From contig DAMH01000023.1 of assembly GCA_002499585.1 (NCBI GenBank), positions 1,627-18,844 of the forward strand: DNA of 17,218 nt, in the 5' to 3' direction. A program made the translations under genes and the position numbers. Positions 14,207-17,218 of the stretch are shown piece after piece. The stretch comes from Euryarchaeota archaeon UBA552. GTDB lineage: Archaea; Thermoplasmatota; Poseidoniia; Poseidoniales; Thalassarchaeaceae. Position 1 is the stretch's first letter, and every line of letters begins with the position of its first letter. The notes beneath the pieces were generated by a model. The model ran no database searches. It was given only the letters and a program-made list of their open reading frames with translations, and was not told the DNA's origin.

Positions 14207-14805
14207 TGATACCAGACTTTGCCCAAAAACCCATAGAAGAACCCTCCAAGTGGCTCCAAAGATGGATCCAAGAAGCAGAGAAGGAAGGGGAAGTTGAACC
14301 GACGGCAATGGCCTTGTCCACCATAGGAGGAGAAGGCAGGCCACGCACGAGATTTGTTCTCTGCAAAGGAGTATCAGCTCACGGCGTCCGATTCTTTACC
14401 AATCTTGAATCAGCAAAAGGAGTCGAAATTTCCGTTAATAAGCACTCATCAATCGCCTTTCACTGGCCCAAGATGAACCGACAAGTCAGAGCGCAGGGAA
14501 CTCTCGAGGCCGTTCCCGATGATGAGGCAGATGAGTATTTCCTAACAAGAAAGAGACTCTCCAGAGTCGGGGCATGGGCCTCGAAGCAGAGTCGACCACT
14601 CAAAGCCAGAGAAGAACTCTTATCATCTGTAAAACACTATTCTGAGATGTTTGGCGATGATATTCCAAGGCCACCACATTGGTCTGGATTCCGCTTAATT
14701 CCAGACTACTGGGAATTCTGGCAGGGACATGATGGAAGATTGCACGACAGGTGGGCCATTCATCAATCAGATGGCAACTGGGTTTCATGGAGGTTGTACC
14801 CATGA
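14206..14805 (+). CDS. pdxH: Pyridoxamine/pyridoxine 5'-phosphate oxidase
   Basis: A 199-residue FMN enzyme that oxidises pyridoxamine- or pyridoxine-5'-phosphate to pyridoxal 5'-phosphate with O2. The order matches PdxH: early EPTAMALST; FMN-binding RPRTRFVLCKG and HGVRFFTN-x-x-SAKG; NKHSSIAFHWPKMNRQVRAQG; SRVGAWASKQS; and the closing PHWSGFRLIPDYWEFWQGHDGRLHDRW, quoted here in halves: PHWSGFRLIPDYWEF then WQGHDGRLHDRW. The length is slightly under the bacterial norm because the N-terminus is short. It starts within the TGATG overlap with the kinase-like gene. GTG at 14203, one codon earlier, is better spaced from GGAG at 14189-14192 and remains possible. Its need for oxygen indicates an aerobic host. 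Its place in this operon may reflect flavin use rather than a shared pathway. Confidence 0.91.
   Translation: MIPDFAQKPIEEPSKWLQRWIQEAEKEGEVEPTAMALSTIGGEGRPRTRFVLCKGVSAHGVRFFTNLESAKGVEISVNKHSSIAFHWPKMNRQVRAQGTLEAVPDDEADEYFLTRKRLSRVGAWASKQSRPLKAREELLSSVKHYSEMFGDDIPRPPHWSGFRLIPDYWEFWQGHDGRLHDRWAIHQSDGNWVSWRLYP
14789..14795 (+). promoter_or_regulatory. Shine-Dalgarno site deciding the start of the SDR gene
   Basis: GGAGGTT inside the end of pdxH lies six bases before ATG at 14802. It supports that start over an in-frame ATG at 14751, which would place 17 extra residues before an already complete Rossmann fold. Confidence 0.7.
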
Positions 14806-15554
14806 GCAATGTTGTGTGGATAACTGGCGCTTCTGGTGGGATCGGCCGTGAGGTGCTTACGAGACTATCTGACAAAGGCTGGATAATCATAGCTTCAGGT
14901 CGAGATGAATCTAAGTTGGATACAATTGCCGATAATCTGGAAAACGTCCATGTCATGCCAGCTGACGTCACAGATGAAAACAGCATGAAGGAGGTTGCAT
15001 CACGAATTCGAAATGAATTTGGTAGACTAGATGCCTTGGTGCATGCCGTTGGGTCAATCCTCCTCAGACCTCTTCATGCTACTAGTGTTGAGCAATTCAG
15101 CGATATCCTCACACTCAACCTCACGTCTGCATTCATAGCCATGAAACACAGTGTTCCTGTAATGATGAAGTCAGGCGGCGGTAGAGTAGTACTATTTTCA
15201 ACTGTTGCCGCCAAGCTCGGTATGCCTAACCACTCTTCAATAGGTGCTGCAAAGTCAGGACTAGAGGGACTGGCGAAAGCCGCTGCAGCAGATTATGCAA
15301 GAAGAGGGATTAGAGTGAACGTTGTTGCACCTGGTCTCACTGAAACAGCGCTTTCGACTCATCTGTTATCCAATGAAACATCCCGCTCTATTTCTGAAAA
15401 TATGCATCCTGTCGGAAGAATTGGCCAACCAGAAGAGGTTGGGTCTGTAGCAGCTTGGTTGGTTTCAGAAGCTCCTGATTGGATAACCGGAACCGTCATT
15501 CCTGTAGATGGCGGGCTTGGAAATATCCGAGCGCAGGAGAATAGAAGACTATGA
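14802..15554 (+). CDS. Short-chain dehydrogenase/reductase lacking the usual catalytic Tyr
   Basis: A 250-residue classical-size SDR. It has the NAD(P)-binding motif TGASGGIG (8-15), an Arg34 position suggesting NADP(H), ADV at 54-56, HAVG (81-84, the NNAG equivalent), Asn106, Ser133-Thr134, and the PG motif in VNVVAPGLTETAL. The C-terminal VIPVDGGLG end is standard. In the active-site YxxxK motif Lys151 is present, but the Tyr position is Ile147 (HSSIGAAK). This Tyr-less form recurs in a subgroup of SDRs, so it may not mean loss of function, but ordinary ketone/alcohol chemistry is in doubt. The ATG overlaps the pdxH stop (ATGA) and has a strong Shine-Dalgarno site at 14789-14795. Its own stop overlaps the FAD-enzyme start. 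Confidence 0.87.
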   Translation: MSNVVWITGASGGIGREVLTRLSDKGWIIIASGRDESKLDTIADNLENVHVMPADVTDENSMKEVASRIRNEFGRLDALVHAVGSILLRPLHATSVEQFSDILTLNLTSAFIAMKHSVPVMMKSGGGRVVLFSTVAAKLGMPNHSSIGAAKSGLEGLAKAAAADYARRGIRVNVVAPGLTETALSTHLLSNETSRSISENMHPVGRIGQPEEVGSVAAWLVSEAPDWITGTVIPVDGGLGNIRAQENRRL

Positions 15555-16804
15555 CCAAGCAAACCGTCCACATCATAGGTGCGGGCATATCGGGTCTGAG
15601 ATGCGCTGAGATCCTATGTGAGAATGACATAGATGTACACCTGATAGAGCAGACTGATTCCATCGGTGGAAGAATGAAGACCACGGAGAAAAGTGGTTTC
15701 CTGCTAGATCATGGTTTTCACGTAATGCAAACTGGCTACCGATACAGCAGGAATGCCATTGATTTCGACTCACTGGGATCTAGGAGTTTCAGCCCAGGTG
15801 CGACAATTGTAACCAGTGTCAATGGTATTGTAAAATTTACAACGCTCTCAGACCCACTTCGCAAGCCGCTTGCTTCACTCTCAGCCCTTAAATCTCAAAA
15901 ATGGTCTGATCTGGTTAAGATAGCAAAGCTTCAATTTTCTCTCAAATATTTACCGACTGAAAAACTGCTTTCCGGAGGTGACAACACGACTGAATACTTC
16001 CTTGATAGAATCGGTTTCTCAAAATCTTTCAAGAATGAATTCATAAGGCCACTGTTCTCTGGAATATTCTTAGAATCAGGTTTACAAACCAGTGAGCGTA
16101 TGTTCAAATTCGTATTCGCATCGATGGCAAGGGGGAATATGGTACTGCCCAGGGAAGGAATTCAGGCGTACCCCAATTTACTTGCAAATAAGATTGGAAG
16201 ACAAAGGATAACCCTCTCAACAACAGCAGAAGCAATCAATTCCAAGACTGTCAAAATCGACGATTCCTTGATGAGCACAGACCAAGTCGTCGTCGCCCAT
16301 GCTCCAAAAGAGGAAATGAAAACCATGAGAAAAGTCTGGACAGTATACTACTGTGCCCCAAGATCGCCAATTAAGGGGAATTATCTGATCGTGAACGGAG
16401 ATTATGAAATCGGTAAGAACGTTGTCGCACATCTTGCAGTGCCTTCAGATGTACAGCCCTCATACTCGCCCCCAGATCAAGCACTTGTGGCGGTCACAGT
16501 AGTCGGCGATGCTGCAGATGCATTAGGTCTTAAATCAAAAGAGTCGGTGAAGGAACAAGTTGGGAAGGAAGTGAAGAATTGGTTTCCAGAATCAAGAAAA
16601 TGGGATGTTTTAGATGTAATAGAGACGAGATTTGCGCTCCCAGCACGCGGCGAGAGATCTGGGATTTCCAACATGCCAAAAATAAAAGAGAATACCATAA
16701 TTTCCTGCGGTGATCATATGACTCATGGGAGCATGGAAGGTGCAATCATGTCAGCAGATCACGCAGCTTCCGAGGTTATGCGTAGATTGACCTTGGACAA
16801 GTAA
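15551..16804 (+). CDS. FAD-dependent amine oxidase / phytoene-desaturase-like oxidoreductase
   Basis: A 417-residue flavoprotein of the superfamily containing amine oxidases, protoporphyrinogen oxidase and phytoene desaturases. The FAD-binding Rossmann motif is IIGAGISGL (8-16), Glu33 is positioned to bind the ribose, and GGRM (39-42) is the second FAD motif. FLLDHGFHVMQTGY and FSPGA continue a pattern I recall from a bacterial and plant 'FAD-dependent oxidoreductase' group. The C-terminal CGDHMTHGSMEGAIMSADHA is the final FAD-binding segment. There are no membrane spans or signal peptide. The substrate is unknown; carotenoid, other isoprenoid or amine substrates are all possible. Its ATG overlaps the SDR stop (ATGA), making it the last of four coupled genes. 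A new gene starts 31 bp further on. Confidence 0.86.
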   Translation: MTKQTVHIIGAGISGLRCAEILCENDIDVHLIEQTDSIGGRMKTTEKSGFLLDHGFHVMQTGYRYSRNAIDFDSLGSRSFSPGATIVTSVNGIVKFTTLSDPLRKPLASLSALKSQKWSDLVKIAKLQFSLKYLPTEKLLSGGDNTTEYFLDRIGFSKSFKNEFIRPLFSGIFLESGLQTSERMFKFVFASMARGNMVLPREGIQAYPNLLANKIGRQRITLSTTAEAINSKTVKIDDSLMSTDQVVVAHAPKEEMKTMRKVWTVYYCAPRSPIKGNYLIVNGDYEIGKNVVAHLAVPSDVQPSYSPPDQALVAVTVVGDAADALGLKSKESVKEQVGKEVKNWFPESRKWDVLDVIETRFALPARGERSGISNMPKIKENTIISCGDHMTHGSMEGAIMSADHAASEVMRRLTLDK

Positions 16805-16835
16805 ATACTATCCCAGCCCCCCTCTTGTCTGAAAC

Positions 16836-17218
16836 ATGGCAAACAAGTCTCTGTTGATAACAGGGGGCGTGACATTGATTTTATCGACATCACTAATACT
16901 TGTAGCTGGATTGTTTGCAAACGATGGCGCCAACGAATTACGAGAAATGGACAATTTAGAATACAACATCCATGACTATTACTACGGGTCATTCCATCAA
17001 GGCAACGAATCTGTTGCAAATGCCTTTCCATACCTCGATAAGGATGGCTTGGGAAGCTTGCCACAAATTATAATGTTACACGGGAACTACTCAGACGCAA
17101 ATCGAGATGGGATTATTGACGTTTGTGAGGATCTAAAAATGGTCATACACGAAGGCCAAAATGGACCTCTTCTTAATGGGAGCGATGACGTCATCAACGT
17201 AACCGATCTCAACGTAGG
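16836..17218 (+). CDS. Membrane-anchored or secreted protein with a calcium-binding-like loop, partial
   Basis: The frame from ATG at 16836-16838 stays open to the window edge (127 complete codons, no stop seen). Residues about 5-27 form one hydrophobic segment after a short Met-Ala-Asn-Lys start, fitting a signal peptide or N-terminal anchor. The rest is hydrophilic, acidic and Asn-rich. DANRDGIID at 87-95 matches the DxNxDGxxD calcium loop of EF-hand, dockerin and thrombospondin-type repeats, and a weaker DKDG lies at 68-71. No family is recognised. There is no clear Shine-Dalgarno site. TAAATACT at 16802-16809 lies about 30 bp upstream and could be a TATA element, giving a promoter separate from the preceding operon. 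Confidence 0.7.
   Translation, partial: MANKSLLITGGVTLILSTSLILVAGLFANDGANELREMDNLEYNIHDYYYGSFHQGNESVANAFPYLDKDGLGSLPQIIMLHGNYSDANRDGIIDVCEDLKMVIHEGQNGPLLNGSDDVINVTDLNV

Noticed and set aside
14751..14801. Upstream in-frame ATG giving the SDR 17 more residues
   Set aside because: It lies within pdxH; a strong GGAGGTT at 14789-14795 points to ATG 14802, where the Rossmann fold begins.
7382..16804. A LitR/CarH or ChrR/sigma-E light-response locus of the bacterial type
   Set aside because: No MerR-type, B12-binding, ChrR or sigma-factor gene exists here; only the enzyme content is reminiscent.

Overview
The window looks like a piece of an archaeal chromosome, most likely a marine, surface-water euryarchaeon of the Marine Group II (Poseidoniales, Thermoplasmatota) type. 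Signs of Archaea are a full-length TrmB-family regulator and several genes with no Shine-Dalgarno site but a TATA-like box about 25-28 bp before the start codon, as expected for leaderless transcripts. A class II photolyase and many bacterial-type metabolic genes fit a sunlit marine lineage. The taxonomic call is inference; no rRNA or other marker gene is present. Coding density is very high: genes overlap or are separated by under 100 bp, and there is no gene-free stretch over 300 bp. I saw no tRNA, rRNA, CRISPR array or mobile element.

Layout. (1) 1-1739: the tail of an unseen gene, then the ATPase and permease of a zinc/manganese-type ABC importer. (2) 1707-3101, minus strand: an AIM24-family protein and a FAHD1-like fumarylacetoacetate hydrolase family enzyme. 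(3) 3130-7352: a DnaJ-like co-chaperone with half a zinc finger, then a 1081-residue RND/MMPL-type membrane protein. (4) 7382-10326, minus strand: a class II photolyase translationally coupled to an SRPBCC-epimerase fusion. (5) 10425-12908, divergent from the photolyase: GTP cyclohydrolase II, a PrxQ/BCP-like peroxiredoxin and a three-domain TrmB-like regulator. (6) 12968-16804: four overlapping genes encoding an ABC1/UbiB-type kinase-like protein, pyridoxamine-phosphate oxidase, a short-chain dehydrogenase without the usual Tyr, and an FAD-dependent amine-oxidase-like enzyme. (7) 16836-end: the start of a membrane-anchored or secreted protein.

How the genes may work together. The most interesting reading is that blocks 4-6 form a light/oxidative-stress and flavin neighbourhood. 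The photolyase needs FAD, RibA makes the flavin precursor, and the two genes share a 98-bp divergent control region with two matching TATA-like boxes around a perfect 12-bp palindrome. A peroxiredoxin and a regulator with an apparent extra ligand-binding (V4R-like) domain follow RibA directly. Photolyase, TIGR01777 epimerase, SDR and FAD amine-oxidase genes also recur together in bacterial photo-oxidative stress loci (LitR or ChrR/sigma-E type), but no MerR/LitR, ChrR or B12-binding domain is present here. The system, if real, would therefore have an archaeal controller. This is a hypothesis from gene content and spacing, not a demonstrated function.
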